A stretch of DNA of 64,000 nt from Isoetes taiwanensis (Eukaryota; Streptophyta; Lycopodiopsida; Isoetales; Isoetaceae), in contig JAJEKV010000017.1 in NCBI GenBank assembly GCA_021234155.1, positions 11,541,525 through 11,605,524 of the forward strand, read 5' to 3'. The position numbers and the translations under genes are program-made. Below the pieces are notes generated by a model that did not search any database, had not been told where the DNA came from, and saw only the letters and a program-made list of their open reading frames with translations. Of the stretch, positions 11,564 to 23,411 are shown piece after piece. Numbering within the stretch: the stretch's first letter is position 1; the number at the start of each line of letters is the position of its first letter.

Positions 11564-11761
11564 GTGGATATTCTCAATGATATACTAAGTTTGAATGTGG
11601 TCAACCGTGAGGCTAAGCAATGTCCAAATTGCAGGATGGCCATATCTAAATCAGAAGGGTGTAACAAAATGACTTGCTCTTATTGTGGTTCATTTTTTCG
11701 CTTCAAGTGTGGGATACAAATAGAGGGACATAATCTTTTTGAGCAAAAACAAGGGCAATGA
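11564..11761 (+). pseudogene. RBR-type E3 ubiquitin ligase, RING2/Rcat exon fragment
   Basis: The frame contains AKQCPNCRMAISKSEGCNKM followed by TCSYCGSFFRFKCG, matching the IBR/RING2 end of RING-between-RING ligases of the RNF14 kind. These accept ubiquitin from an E2 and pass it through a catalytic Cys in RING2. Where the family normally has FCYKC, this copy has FRFKC, so a zinc-binding Cys is replaced by Arg. The RWD, RING1 and first IBR domains are absent nearby. The exon sits within sequence inserted into family B, so it is probably a captured fragment and not a working gene. The in-frame ATG at 11564 is unlikely to be a true start. Confidence 0.7.
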
Positions 11762-12731
11762 GAGATATTCTAATGCAGAATTCAAGTTATTTAGCAGTGG
11801 GACCTGGGAATATCATACAGAAGGTACCTAGAGTGGTTAGACAAACAGAAAACAGTACTACAAGTGTCATTTGAATCATGAGGCTGTTGTAGGATTTTTA
11901 AGCCATTGTGGTACAATATTTAAGAGAATATTTGTGCGAATGTGTTTGAGAGATGCTTGTACAATATTGTAAATGTATTAAAAGGTCGTACCATAAACAT
12001 CATGTTGTGTTGCATGTTCGAATGTGTTATAGTCCGAAGGGCCCAAAAATACACATTGCCTCATTTAATATAGTCTCTCTCATTGTTTCTAACATTTAGT
12101 ATAGGTTGTATCGTTGTTATGCATATCCCTTAGAGTGAGATCTCTGCTTGCACAACTCAGGCTAAGATTCTGCTCATACTAATCTTTAATTGCATTTTCA
12201 TAGGGCAACTTGGATCTTTTCATCTGCAGAGCATAGATAGCAATGGAATTTAGTCCAAAAAATAAAATGGAGCCCTCAAGCATCACTTAGCCCAAGTTTT
12301 TGCCTGTTGTTCATAGTCTGTACCAGTCTGTCAGCCCTAAACACAAATCTCCAGGACAATTTGCACATTTCTCTGCAAAAAGAGCATAAAGGATCCAAGC
12401 AACAAATCATTAAAAAGAGCTGCCTTTTTGGAGTTACAAAAATCTATTTTCTGCCAGGGATATTGACCAAATTTTGACCCGGTCAGGAGTACATTTTTGA
12501 GGGGTTTGCACTGATTAAAATCTATCTGACGTTTTTGCACAACATTCCTTAGGATCTTGAGAAGCTTTGACATCAAAAATAATAGGCAGGTCCTTGCTTG
12601 TTTGCATTTGGCATCATTTCTTGCAAGGCAGTCTTTCTTCTCTTCAAGGAAAGGGCTTGAGAATTGTTATTTGAGCCTTTAAATTGGAATTTCTACACAC
12701 ACTGAGGTTGATGCCAGGAACACCTTCAACA

Positions 12732-13940
12732 CATGGCATTGTAGAACATGTGACAGAAGCGAAGGATGCCATTTAACGCCACCATTTCAAGAGTTCCAAT
12801 CATTTTCTGCAATTATTCTGGCATGCCTTTACTTGGTGGTATGTTACCAAGAAAAGCAGAGTTTTTAACCTTTCCTTTATGATTCGTCTTGAGGAACAGC
12901 CTTGGCTCTAAGTTGGCGATGGATGTAAAAAGAAAGAACATAGAGAAAAAATGCATTGAGTTCAAGTTTAAAAATCCCACCAAATTTGGGCGGTCGGATG
13001 AGAAGATTGTGCAAGGAAGCCCATAGTGCAAGAAATCCTAGAAGGCAGCACACACAATGTGTCTTCGTCCCTCCTCCTACACATCGAGCAACATAACAGA
13101 CCATTTGATCTTGAAAAAGTGCACTATCCATACTTTTTAGTAATAATGATCTACCTCAAACCTGCCACGTTCAATTCCGCTTAGGTATATATATTTGGGA
13201 AGTCACAATAGCCAGCTAGTTGCATAGACGTGGTACACATATAGGTCAGCTTTTGTTAGTACATATCAAAACGCCGCAAGCAGCAAGCCATCGAAGCATG
13301 GGCAAAGCTCTGCAAAAATAACATTAATCATTGTCACATAAGAATGTCATTTAAACAAATGAAACATTCAGAGAGTTGGGGTTGAGCTAGCTGGAAATTT
13401 ATTTTTTATCAGTTCAATGGAGACAAAATATTGGCCTTGCATTATTTCATATGCATGTTTATCTTATGCAGATAACCTTATAAAACTTGACATTCTAACA
13501 GCAAAAAAAGCACTTACTACAAATGTGAACTGCGTTGTTGATAAACCGAGAACATTCTAGACAGGTATAGATCTATACTCTGCAATGAACCTATCACTCA
13601 GCCAGGTATTCTAAGCCTCAAAATCCCATTAGGCTACAATGATTTAAGGTTTGATAGAAAAGTTTTGCAATTAAGGAATGGTTCATTGAAGAAAGTTGCG
13701 ACCAACTCTTTTATGAATTCACACTACCCATCATAATAGAGGTTCTCGTGATGCGACTCGCATGAAACAACAACATCTCGATAGATATGCTTTTCATTCA
13801 TCTCAGCAATGTGTTTACAATGGTAAAGAGTGGGCACCTGCACATCACAAGCTACCCAAAACAATCACAAAATATAGGGAATATCCAGTTATAACAATTG
13901 GATGCTAAAAATTGTTTGCTACAGATGTTGGCTAGTGTAC
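12732..13940. other. No recognisable gene
   Basis: Nothing is supported here. Open frames at 12813-13131 (minus) show no domain, and the region is AT-rich non-coding sequence. Confidence 0.45.
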
Positions 13941-13945
13941 CTGCC

Positions 13946-14018
13946 GAGAGCTTATCATCGGGATTAAAAAACCTCGCTCTTTTGGGTTTTCGAGGAAAAA
14001 CCCTAGTGATAAGCTCTC
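13946..14018. repeat. Hairpin core related to the LINE 3' region, isolated copy
   Basis: A perfect 12-bp inverted repeat (GAGAGCTTATCA at 13946-13957, TGATAAGCTCTC at 14007-14018) flanks GGATTAAAAAACC and GGGTTTTCGAGGAAAAACCC; the latter is itself a hairpin. The core matches those at 1220-1304 and 6771-6852, but I see no LINE coding sequence or LINE 3' tip next to it. Confidence 0.6.
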
Positions 14019-14019
14019 A

Positions 14020-17000
14020 ACAAGAGGCTTGGACAACGCAAGACTGCTAAACGTTCCAAAAAAAATCCACGCTCCACAGAGAATACCGGAGTCGCGCATC
14101 ACCCCTGCACCTGCACATCACCAACAAAAAGCTCGAAAAAGCGAGGGCTTGTTCAGACGAGCCACGCCACAAAACCTCGAAAACGCAAGGGGCTGATCAC
14201 ACGTGCCATGCGACAATATTTAACAAACAACATTATATAAATAACAAAATTAAGGGAAGGAGAGAGGGAAGAAACAAGGAACACTGCCGAGAGATGAGAA
14301 AGCATCGATGAGAAACTGATGAAGAACTCTGGAAGAAATAGCGATCTCCTAACCAAATGAGCAGCCCAAAAATGCATGTGATGCATGGGTGCGATGCATG
14401 CAATGCATGCATGCTCGTCTTGCACGAGAATCTCGATCCCCTACACAGATCGATTGGATTAACCATTTAGAACATTTTTAGTTCTATTCTCTATCAAGTC
14501 TAGAAGAGGTGGCAATTTCAACCTGCTAGAAATTCAAAGCAAAAGAAATTCTTACCTCCATGGTTGAAGTGGAAATGCAGCATTCAATATTTTGCACAAA
14601 AACCTGCACAAATGCCATAAAATGACACTGTCCCTAAATCCTAGTTAACATGCTGCAAAGAAAAAAGAAATAATATTCAATGAGTAGTTTGGATTTTTTC
14701 TAGGTACCATAGCTTAGTGGCCAATTTACCTTTGCTATTTTAAAAGCAGGGCATTTCTTAGTGTGCAGCAGACATATGAAGAACATGCAATGTATCAGAT
14801 ATAGGAAACAAAATTAGAAACAATGGCTTTTTAAGCCCTGTGTCAAACCTATTATTCTTTTGAATAGCAGAGATTATGATAATTCTATAGCTGCTCAAAT
14901 AAATGCCAAGATTCTAAGATTCGGCATACTAGGATGTGGGATCTGTTGCAAGACAGTAGTGCCAGTGGACATGGCATGAATGAAAAGAGAAAACACATTC
15001 GAAAGCATTTTAATGGATAGAGCAGACGCATTGGAAAGAGAAGACACCCTTTCAAAATACAGATGAAGGGTATAGCACCCATTCCAAGCCCTGTCTTGTG
15101 CTGGCGCTCCAGATGGGCCACTCACTCAGCAGCTTTGGGAATCTAGCCAGCATACAAATGCGTTAGATACCATTTCAAATATCTTCTTCCTATGCCTTCT
15201 CCTTTTTTGTGTCATACAATATTATTCACCATGAAAGATGGCTGCTCAAATAAGAAGAGATGCCAACCTGCGAACCTAAATGAAAGTAGAAAAGGGAGCA
15301 TTTACACTTTAAAAAACAGAGTAAATAATGTTTTCAAAATTATCATTTTGCATACGAGATCAGAGCTCCAGACAACTTAAAAGAGCATGTTATATAACCT
15401 ATCACATGTTAATAAAGGCCACAAAAGCTAAGAAATGATTTAGCTTTTTGTCTAGTTTTAAGAAATCTCCACAAAAAAATTCTGCCTTGCATAGCTCTTT
15501 TGGAAAGAAAAAGAAAATATAACTAAATAATTAAACACACAGTTTTGTATTACCTCCAATATATAACAAACAAGGTGCTGCGCACAGGGGGTTGCCCTCT
15601 ATGGCCAGAGGGTGAAGTGGCTTAAATCATACTTCAAAGTCATGTCACACCATCCATCACCAACAGACTTAGATATGTAGGCAATGAGGTTTACATAAAA
15701 CTGATCACTGCCCTCAAATTGGCTTCAAGATATCCGTTTGCTGATCTTTTCCTTTGGCCACAAAATTCATGGATGGATTAAAGAATCCCATGCGTTTGCC
15801 ACAGAGAAACTCTTCAATTCAGAGACATTCGATGTTTCAATGGACATGGCCTGCTTCAAGATTTTTGGCAAGCACTGTATGAGCTGCATCGGATTCCATA
15901 AAGGTACCTTCTCCTATAATAGTTTTGCCTTAGGATTTTCTTTTTGTGGGTTCTTTTGCAACTGCAATGCTGATATATGTTGTTGGGACTATTGCTAACA
16001 ATTTAAGGAATTGCAATGGAAAGTCCAATCCAAAATATCCCCTGTTGTGTAGACAGCAAGAAATATAAAAGAAGCGTTGCACATGGAGCCACTGTGCTAC
16101 GATTTCTAAGGCTGATAAGCCTGATTTGGAGGCCCTAGAACAGAGGTCTAGTTGATTCCCAGGACCCCAAAACCTTTGTCGGAGTCTTTTGTCGTCATCA
16201 CAGACAGGGGTTCTGATAATTCTTCCAAAGCATGGCTCTCCAAAATTGCTCTGCTCCTGCAAATCAAGGCCGCCGTGTTGGCAAAAGTTGCAGTGTAGAA
16301 AGACGTCAAATTGTTGTTTACACTTAGGCACCTCTCTGCATACAGCAAGCTTGTCCGCTCGTTCCATCTGAAAGCTTAACCAGGTCTGCGTCAATTTTTA
16401 TAGGGATTGTAAACTCGCCAAGGTCAGGAGATTCCGATTTGCATTGTTTTGCCAGAGAGGAGGCCCTCTAAAATTACAGCCAATTGGAGTAAATACGATC
16501 TAGGGTTTTCTTTCTTCTTCCCCTTTTTGCCTCTCGTCGGCGGTCCGCTGCATACACGCTTAATTTGTTCGAGAATTCAAAAAAGGCTACATTGGGAGAA
16601 GCATTGAAGGTAGGTTTTCGATTGGGATGTTGTGAACGCTGAAGAATGCTGTATTTGAACATTTATGGTGTTTAACGATATTTTGAGATCTTTTGGCGCA
16701 ATATGTCTTGCCACTATCCACATGTGCTTTATCTCGTTTTGTTGTTGAATTTATGTTTGGCATGCTTTTTCTTGAAAGTTGCCTTTTCGTTCAAATTTAA
16801 TGGTTTAGATTTGAGTGAGGCTAGAGCACTAGCGTATGATTTGGTAAACATGGATTTAGATGTTCTTGGTCGTGTTCTCGCAAGAGGCAATGTTTATTTT
16901 CATTAACTTTGAAACAAGTATTGGAGCCCAATCTCACTTTTTATTAGATGGCTCCAATGGACGTGGACCAATTTGGCCCTAATTTTGGCGCTCTTTTATT

Positions 17001-17300
17001 TCTCACAGAAAATAGAACAACTTAGAACTTTCTCAACTTAGATCTGCATCATATGCAGTGGATGTTATTTCTGAAGACAACATAACATGCATGGAAGAAG
17101 GGACATATGATTTAGGCATGACTGCCTGCCTGTTTACAGTAGATTCAGAATGCTGTGCACAAAGTGGCAAAATGGTGATGTTTCGACTCCTAATAACCTT
17201 CATGATGATTGCCTCTACAGAATTCTCAACAAATAGCCTGATTTACAAAGATGGATGATTTAGTATAGTAGGAAGAGGATCAAAACAAAACCTAACACAA
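14020..17300. other. Non-coding or unassigned, possible exon traces
   Basis: No gene is supported. At 14378-14410 there is a run of ATGCAT palindromes. At 16490-16610 a pyrimidine-rich stretch is followed by GAAG/GTAGGT, which could be the 5' leader and first splice donor of a plus-strand transcript, but no coding exon could be tied to it. The 154-codon minus-strand frame ending at 15930 shows no recognisable domain. Confidence 0.4.
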
Positions 17301-17313
17301 GAAGGTTATTTAC

Positions 17314-18412
17314 CTTTTGATGATGACAGGCCGCTTTCTCCAGCAACGTCCTATAGCTCGTTCCTCCAGCTGCAAGGTAACAATTATTGTGAAAGGGAAA
17401 GACATTAAAGTTATGCTAGCAACTTACCGCTGGGTTAAGACAAGGCTCAAGTTGATGCACATAAGCCAACAAAAGCTTGAAAGTAAAAGGACATAACGTG
17501 CTCAAATATATGGGCAATCTTCCATACTATGTAAACATAAGCTACTGTAAGAGTTATCCCTACAGCTCCAGTGCGGATGGACGGTAGAAAAACCCTAGTG
17601 GGAGAATCCTGCAATCAAATTCATCGTCAATACCAGCCAACAGATCTATTGCTCGAGTTCTTAACATCATATGTAAATTTCATTTCATTTCATCTTTAGC
17701 ATTATTATTAAGTTTGTAGCTACCAGATTGATAAAACGATTTATAAGAGGAACGAAACCTTTTGGAAGACTTCAATTGCTTGCCAGCGTTTCTTCATTGG
17801 CACATCACCACTTATAAATCGATAATTGATGCCTTGCTTTTTAAATTTCTGCCTTTAGCCATGCAATAGTTTGCATAAGTTGACTGAATATAAGGACCTG
17901 GAATGAAAATTGCCGTTCGTTAGTTTAGGGTGGAAACATTCTTATTTCAACTGTTCTCTGACCATTGCTAAATCTGCAAGGAGGATTCCTCATTTGGATT
18001 CCATGTGCACCGCATTCGTTTGGATTCCAGGAAGCTGTCATTTCTGCTGCAGGAGCAGGATGTTGAAGAGTCTGCCCCTTGCTATATGTTACAAGATCAT
18101 TTGTGGTGATTGAGAGTTTGCATACAGGGCATTTTGACATGCCTCCAATGCCTATTGTGGATATAACCATTCAGCCTATTTGAACTCTAAAAGCATGTTA
18201 CTGTACAGGGCGAAAGGAGAGTACCACCTGGTGTTTTAGTGGGACATTCCATCATTTCAAAGCGTATTGCACATTCCCCTTCTAAATCATTTGTATCTGC
18301 AGGTGTTTGCATGCTATATGGTATGGTCTCTGTCATACCAATATGTATAGCCTCTCTCTTCTCCATGCTATTTAGCTCATCATGTGATCTAAATCCACCA
18401 CTGCATAGCCTG
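17314..18412 (-). pseudogene. SNF2-family helicase C-terminal exons (degenerate)
   Basis: Minus-strand exons of an ATP-dependent chromatin or DNA-repair helicase of the RING-containing RAD5/HLTF or SHPRH kind (assignment uncertain). Exon 17759-17897 gives VLIFSQLMQTIAWLKAE and, after a one-base frameshift, GINYRFISGDVPMKKRWQAI (helicase motif IV region). Exon 17546-17608 gives DSPTRVFLPSIRTGAVGITL (motif V). Exon 17314-17369 gives LEERAIGRCWRKRPVIIKR, which is motif VI with the conserved GQ step deleted. All three have AG/GT borders. Upstream, 17925-18170 has a CPVCK Cys pair that could be the end of a RING finger, and 18230-18412 is an open exon I cannot place. Frameshift plus motif VI damage mark it as a pseudogene fragment. 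Confidence 0.65.
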
Positions 18413-18646
18413 TGAAACATCAAAAAGACATCAATACCTTCCAATTTAAAAAAACAAGAAAACAATTTTTGCAAAGTAAATATGTTTTATTACTTCAAAG
18501 CTGGTTTTATTTGTAATACACATCAATACAACATGTCATTGGTTAAAATCCAGAAAAGAGAATCACGTAAGGGCATTTCTAATTTCTAGAGGTGGGATAA
18601 AGCGAAGTTCTAACAATGTAAAATTTCTTCATCTCAAAAATTTTCA

Positions 18647-19195
18647 TCATCTCAAAATTTCAGGAGTCCTTCTTGTTGCAGCTCTGAGAAGCTGACAATC
18701 AGCATTGCTTAAGACCATAATACCTAAAAGAATGAGCAGAGCACCTACAAGCCACTTTAAAGTTGATATTCAATCAAGTGTTAATATAATTAGCTAAGTT
18801 TCTCGATCATTACAATACCCAAGGAAAAAATGTAGAAGACATACCTGAATATGCAAAACTTCACCAAATAACAAGAACCCTGCGAATCCTGAGACAATAA
18901 AATTCGCTGCAAAGTTGACAACTGTAGCTTGGAGAGATGAAAGGATTTTAAGACTGGTGACATAACAAGTCCACGTGATTACAACAGGACCCCAAAATAT
19001 GTTGCAACTTTCTGAGCCAAGCTCAACTGTTCCCTGTGTTTTTCATCAGCCCATTTTATCCTAGTGTTCTGTAACAAACTTAAATTACGTAAAAAAGGGG
19101 ACTAATACCTCTTCAAAGGATGCACATTTAGCTAGCACCGCACCCGTAGCAGCCAAAGCGCCTGCCGAAATAGCCCACGCTAAACCTGCGCCCAT
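18647..19195 (-). pseudogene. TMEM42-like EamA/DMT membrane protein, frameshifted
   Basis: A small multi-pass membrane protein of the drug/metabolite-transporter fold. Exon 1 (19109-19195) is an ATG plus 29 codons: MGAGLAWAISAGALAATGAV, then LAKCASFEE. Exon 2 (18845-19068) begins NTRIKWADEKHREQLSLAQK and, after a frame change near VATYFG, continues ITWTCYVTSLKILSSLQATV and NFAANFIVSGFAGFLLFGE. Exon 3 (18647-18754) is WLVGALLILLGIMVLSNADC plus 16 codons and TGA. Splice borders are canonical and phases agree except for the single-base shift in exon 2, which would truncate the product after TYFGVLL. The predicted length (about 139 residues) is close to TMEM42 proteins. Whether the shift is real or an assembly error cannot be told here. 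Its transport substrate is unknown. Confidence 0.72.
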
Positions 19196-19199
19196 TCTT

Positions 19200-21040
19200 G
19201 CCTCCGGAAGAACTGACACCAAGGCTGAGTCCGAGAGTGGACCACAATGCAGTATATAAGCTACAATATGGTTATGAAAGAGATGTACTTTTTGTTTTCA
19301 GAAATAAAAGAGCAAGCATGACCCTCATTATGTTTCTAAAAGGGCTATCAATTCTAAATTCAAAAGTCCTTAAGGATTTTCAACAAAAACCCAGTTTGAA
19401 TTGCTACAGGTGGTCATTTGAATATGCATATGCAATTCAAGCCCCGTGATATGGATATTGAGGAGCATGCGTAGACATGGTCCTGGAAGAATGTGTATTA
19501 TTCTGACCAGAGCCAAGTGCACCATTGCTATGGCCAGCATCAAAAGCACTGATTATTGCATCTTGTGCATAAAAACTTGTTGATGTCCCATGCCCTCAAG
19601 GTGCATGCATCTATTGCTGCCCAGGAAGATGTGATGGCAATGGTCTCCTAGGGCATCCAAGCTGTGGCATCTCTGTATTATAATTGAAAATTGTAGCATA
19701 TCTAGCTTGTAAACCCAACGTCCCTAGACAACACAAAAGCCAGGACCAAAGTATTGCATTGGGCATCCAAATTGAGGAATGTCTGTATTATAATTGAAAA
19801 CTGGAGCATACTGTTTCTAGCTTAATTTATCAACTATTCTGACTAGAAAAATCTAATTATTTGGCTGTCATAATTCTGATCAGAATCAGGATCATGCTCC
19901 GCCTCAAATAATGGCAACTCTATGGTTTTGCTTACATTTATTTACACACTCTGCCCCTTATCACCTAATGCACAGAAAGTAGGGCTTTTTTTTTGTAAGT
20001 TGTGGCAATCTTCCTACCTTATTGAAACAAAAAAGGACAGTACACTAATACGCAAAGGCCTAGAACTGTTAAGAACCTGCATGGACCACAAATACCATGA
20101 ATTAGTGTAGCAACAGACAACACTAGTGGTGGCATAGAAGTAATCTTGCATTATATTTGAAATAAATTCTAAGCTTTTCTGAATGCTCCTTGGTACAGAG
20201 TTTTTGTTCCAGCATTGACATAGAACTTCTCAGAGGGATGATATCTGCAGCCAAATTCAAACAGCACTATCAGATAAAAGACTCAGATCACTATGTCGCT
20301 GACGCAAGACAAGTTTGTTTATTAGCTGAATACTTCCTTTGTGTGGCAAAGACCAAAAAAAAAGAACTGATAAAACAACCAAGGAATGCAATTTAAGGAA
20401 TACACACTTCACGCCAACAGAGTGGATTTGCATCTAAAAAGCTACACACTAAATTATAAAAAGCACAACACATATTACAGTTAGTGCCATGCCTGAACGT
20501 CCACCGTTGAAAACTCCAATCACCCCTTCTACGACAAATTCAGGCAACTATTCTGCCAATAACAGGGAGAGTGCTTTCTGTTATACGACTTTTGGAGTGT
20601 AGCTCAGCTTCATAATATGAAGATTTTCAAACAAATTGATAACTGTATAAGTCAAATGCAATATGGAATGTTTACAATCAACTATCCATGGTTCACCTGA
20701 AGTACTATCAACTACGCTTCCAACTGCTGCAATTATACGATGCAATCTAAGAATTTATTGTTTTTATAGAGATCTTTCATCTGATATCAACAAGCAAGGT
20801 TTATAAAATTGAATCCCAAAATCCTTGGAAATATCTAAAGTGCATAATAAAAATGTGGATCTCAATCAAAAAATTTGCCGAGCTATTCTAATCCAAAATC
20901 TTGAAGATGAGGCATTGCAGCCAATCACTTATGAAGTAATAAATTCTCCTCCATGCTGTCAAGTTCAGATGTAGTGCAGCTTAAAAATTGCAGTGCAATA
21001 TATAAATCACATCTCAGCAGGATACAGACTGAAGATCTAC
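19200..21040. other. Mostly non-coding; minor direct duplication
   Basis: No supported gene. The phrase TGTATTATAATTGAAAA occurs at about 19673 and 19783, each preceded by a related GCATCCAA context, a diverged direct duplication about 107 bases apart. Minus-strand frames there (for example FNYNTDIPQFGCP) may be old exon traces. Confidence 0.4.
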
Positions 21041-21059
21041 AGACTGAACAAAACCTACA

Positions 21060-21289
21060 GAGCACGCCAAATGCCAGGGTACTCGAACCAAGATGGTACT
21101 CGTTCGAGCTTCTGTCTGCCATGCCGGTTAACAGGTTGAACCATCCTCAATTTAGAATGCAAATGACCGCCAGTTTACAGCGTACAATCAGTTTTGACCA
21201 CTCATCAATATATTCTGAGTATATTCCAGCATATACTCAGGATATGCCACAACCCCATACAAACGAGGGTTTGCCCCCCTAGGGGCAAC
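21060..21289 (-). repeat. Repeat family C, copy 1
   Basis: In minus-strand sense it starts with the hairpin GGGTTGCCCCTAGGGGGGCA (21289 downward). A second hairpin follows, with 15-bp arms at 21210-21224 and 21231-21245 (one mismatch) and the loop GCTGGA. Next come AAACTGGCGGTCA and CCGGTTAAC. Copies 2 and 3 at 33169 and 43317 share this order. Confidence 0.7.
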
Positions 21290-21620
21290 CCAAAAATGGA
21301 AAACTTTGATGGTACTCACAAGTGCACACCGAAGATATGCCTATGGATGAAATGGACATTTTTGAATGCAAACGATAACAGCGTGACACTTAGTGGACCA
21401 AAATTTTAAAACCTGGCATGGTTGAAAACAACGGTAAGAGAGTAAAATTTGTGTTTACCATGATGCTATGAGTTGCAAACTTCTTTTTTCAGACATCCAC
21501 TATTGAGATATAACATAGCCTACCCACGGTTATGACAGTAGAATTGTTGCAGAAGCTGAGGATGCCTTTGATCCTAAAAATGCATCATTGTTTGAGGCTA
21601 ATAGAAAACTACATTGTGCC

Positions 21621-21905
21621 CATGAAGGGAGACTTGTACTTTGCGGCCCCCCCTGTCCCGGTGAACTCGACAGCCTGCAACAGGTAAAAAAGACAAACAG
21701 CCGAAAGAAGACAAAAAACAATGTTCTTGATTCTCACGGAAACCACGCCAATCAACCAATCAACCCCAACAACCCCAACAAAACCACCAACAAAACCACC
21801 AATCAACCCAAACAACCCCGATGAAGAAGACAAAAAACACCTGGCGCAGGCCGTCGCCTTCATCGGGACAGGGGGGGCCGCAAAGTACAAACTAGCCCCC
21901 ATGAA
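21621..21905. repeat. 285-bp inverted repeat (foldback)
   Basis: The left arm (21621-21690) and right arm (about 21826-21905, inverted) share TTGTACTTTGCGGCCCCCCC and flanking sequence over about 75 bases at roughly 80 percent identity. The spacer holds an ACCCCAACA/AACCACCAA simple repeat. Frames on both strands therefore read the same short peptide (LYFAAPPVP). It could be a foldback transposon or an inverted duplication of an exon. Confidence 0.65.
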
Positions 21906-22587
21906 TAGATCAACACAGATATGGAAGATGCTGCAAAGGCCATAGCTGAAGAAATTGAAAGCTGTAACTAGCCTCAATCTAGCCCACAGCCTAACCCAAA
22001 GAAAAACGACGGATTATAGACTCAATGTTGCTTTTGTTTGCAGGAGAAAATGACATCAAGTTGCTAATCAAGGCGTCTTGCAAGTTTAGGGCCAAATCTA
22101 GAAAACAAACTGCAGAAAAAAGATCCTTAAGCGAACTGCAGGATCCGGCACCGCAGGGCCCAGCTCAAGAACCAATGGCGCACATACGGAGCAATTCTGA
22201 TGCCCCAGCAGGAGCAATCCTGATGCGCCAAAATGTATCGAGCTTCAATATGAATTTTTTTCAAAGGTAAAAAATTCAAAATCTGCATTCATTACTGCCA
22301 ACCAGCGTCCGCAAGGGGATAGGGAATGCTGCATGGGGCATTACATGCGGCATTCCGGCACGGTTTCCAACACCATGCCATTTTAAAAAAAAAAGGTGAT
22401 GCAATATATTTGGCATGAATACACCTAAGATCCTTTTTGAAAGGAAGGCAATGTCGTCTACAATAGATTTGTATCAAATATTCAAGCGGACTTGCGTCTA
22501 TTTTGGGAGCTTGTCTACAATTCCATTTGTAACCTTGATTCATTCTTTCGCACAAAGAAGTGACGGCCCCTTCAAACTGTTACTAAA

Positions 22588-22615
22588 GCTCGGCAATGCC
22601 GGGCACCGTAATTAG
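22588..22615 (+). mobile_element. Helitron 3' terminus, plus strand
   Basis: GCTCGGCAATGCCGGGC forms a 7-bp hairpin with one G-T pair. It is followed by ACCGTAA and TTAG, with T next. Helitrons end in a short hairpin about ten bases before CTRR and insert before T; here the C is changed to T. A nearly identical 3' end lies on the minus strand at 46403-46430. The 5' end could not be delimited. Confidence 0.6.
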
Positions 22616-23400
22616 TATTAAATTAAATCATAATAACAATAAATTCAATATTTTCCAATGGCTTGAAATCTTTTTAAAATTAGCATAGTGTGATGGTTAT
22701 TATTTGCATCTCCATTTTGTGAAATTTTAGCCAAAGGCAAGAAACCATGATGGAGAACAAACATCTAGTTAGCCAAGTGTTAAAAACTTCTAGCTCCAAT
22801 TTGAAGTTAATTTAGTCAAACTTATTTTGACTTCACCAAAATATAGGAGTAGTAATTTATTCTACAAGAAATTTATCGCGGCGGCCAATGACTTACTATT
22901 GTTTGAATTGTGGTAATTAGGCCTAACATAAATATGGATGTTCGAAATATGTTTTAGTTTGAGCGATTGCAAAAAAAGCCATTGACATTAATTAGATAAT
23001 CGTTCCTTATGTTAGCTAATGTTTTATATGCTAGTTGTTGGGGGCACGAGTTTGAGAGTATGTTGTGCAAGACCATAAGTTGCCTCATTCATATATAGGT
23101 CAAAATGTAATGCCATCAAAAAGTTGTATCTCAAATTTATAGGTTCTATTTATTAGCACCTCATATGCTCTTAGAACTTCTCGAAGTGGCTTGGTCCTAG
23201 ATCGAAGTTATCAAAGATGCTACTCATTCAATAAAGAGGGGAATCAACTTCGTCAATGATAATCAATCAAGTAAGGATTTTCAGTTATTCGTATGATTTA
23301 TAGGGATTTCAAGACAAATTCTAAAGTTGTATACCATAGGAAAGAAGACTACAATCTTTGCTTGAATTGCTACATCAGGGATTGGATTGAATTGCTACAT
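22616..23400. other. Non-coding; possible zinc-knuckle relic
   Basis: No supported gene. Around 22885-22950 a frame with stops reads YYCLNCGN...HKYGCSKY, reminiscent of a CCHC zinc knuckle of a retroelement Gag, but too damaged to assign. Confidence 0.35.
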
Positions 23401-23411
23401 TCAGTGAGCTG

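Larger units (their letters stand above)
8673..12731. mobile_element. LTR-like repeat family B, copy 1 (interrupted)
   Basis: It starts TGCAAAATTCCTAAGGGAAG and ends with ACACCTTCAACA, so it has TG...CA ends like an LTR. The other copy is at 55831-57682. Shared landmarks are GGCGGTGGAGGTACCG, a TATA-like CCTTATATACCTT near 9390, and CCAGGGATATTGACC near 12460. The middle (about 9980-12280) has no counterpart in the other copy and is an insertion. No primer-binding site follows the right end and no target duplication was found, so solo-LTR status is inference. Confidence 0.55.

Noticed and set aside
14153-14466. Minus-strand ORFs of 77-90 codons around the ATGCAT palindromes
   Set aside because: Hydrophobic low-complexity frames without homologous pattern; the ATGCAT repeats explain the His/Met/Ala run.
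21609-21977. 122-codon minus-strand ORF with Gly/Val-rich hydrophobic middle
   Set aside because: It spans the inverted repeat and the CCAACA simple repeat; the hydrophobic run is the reverse of an AACCACC repeat.
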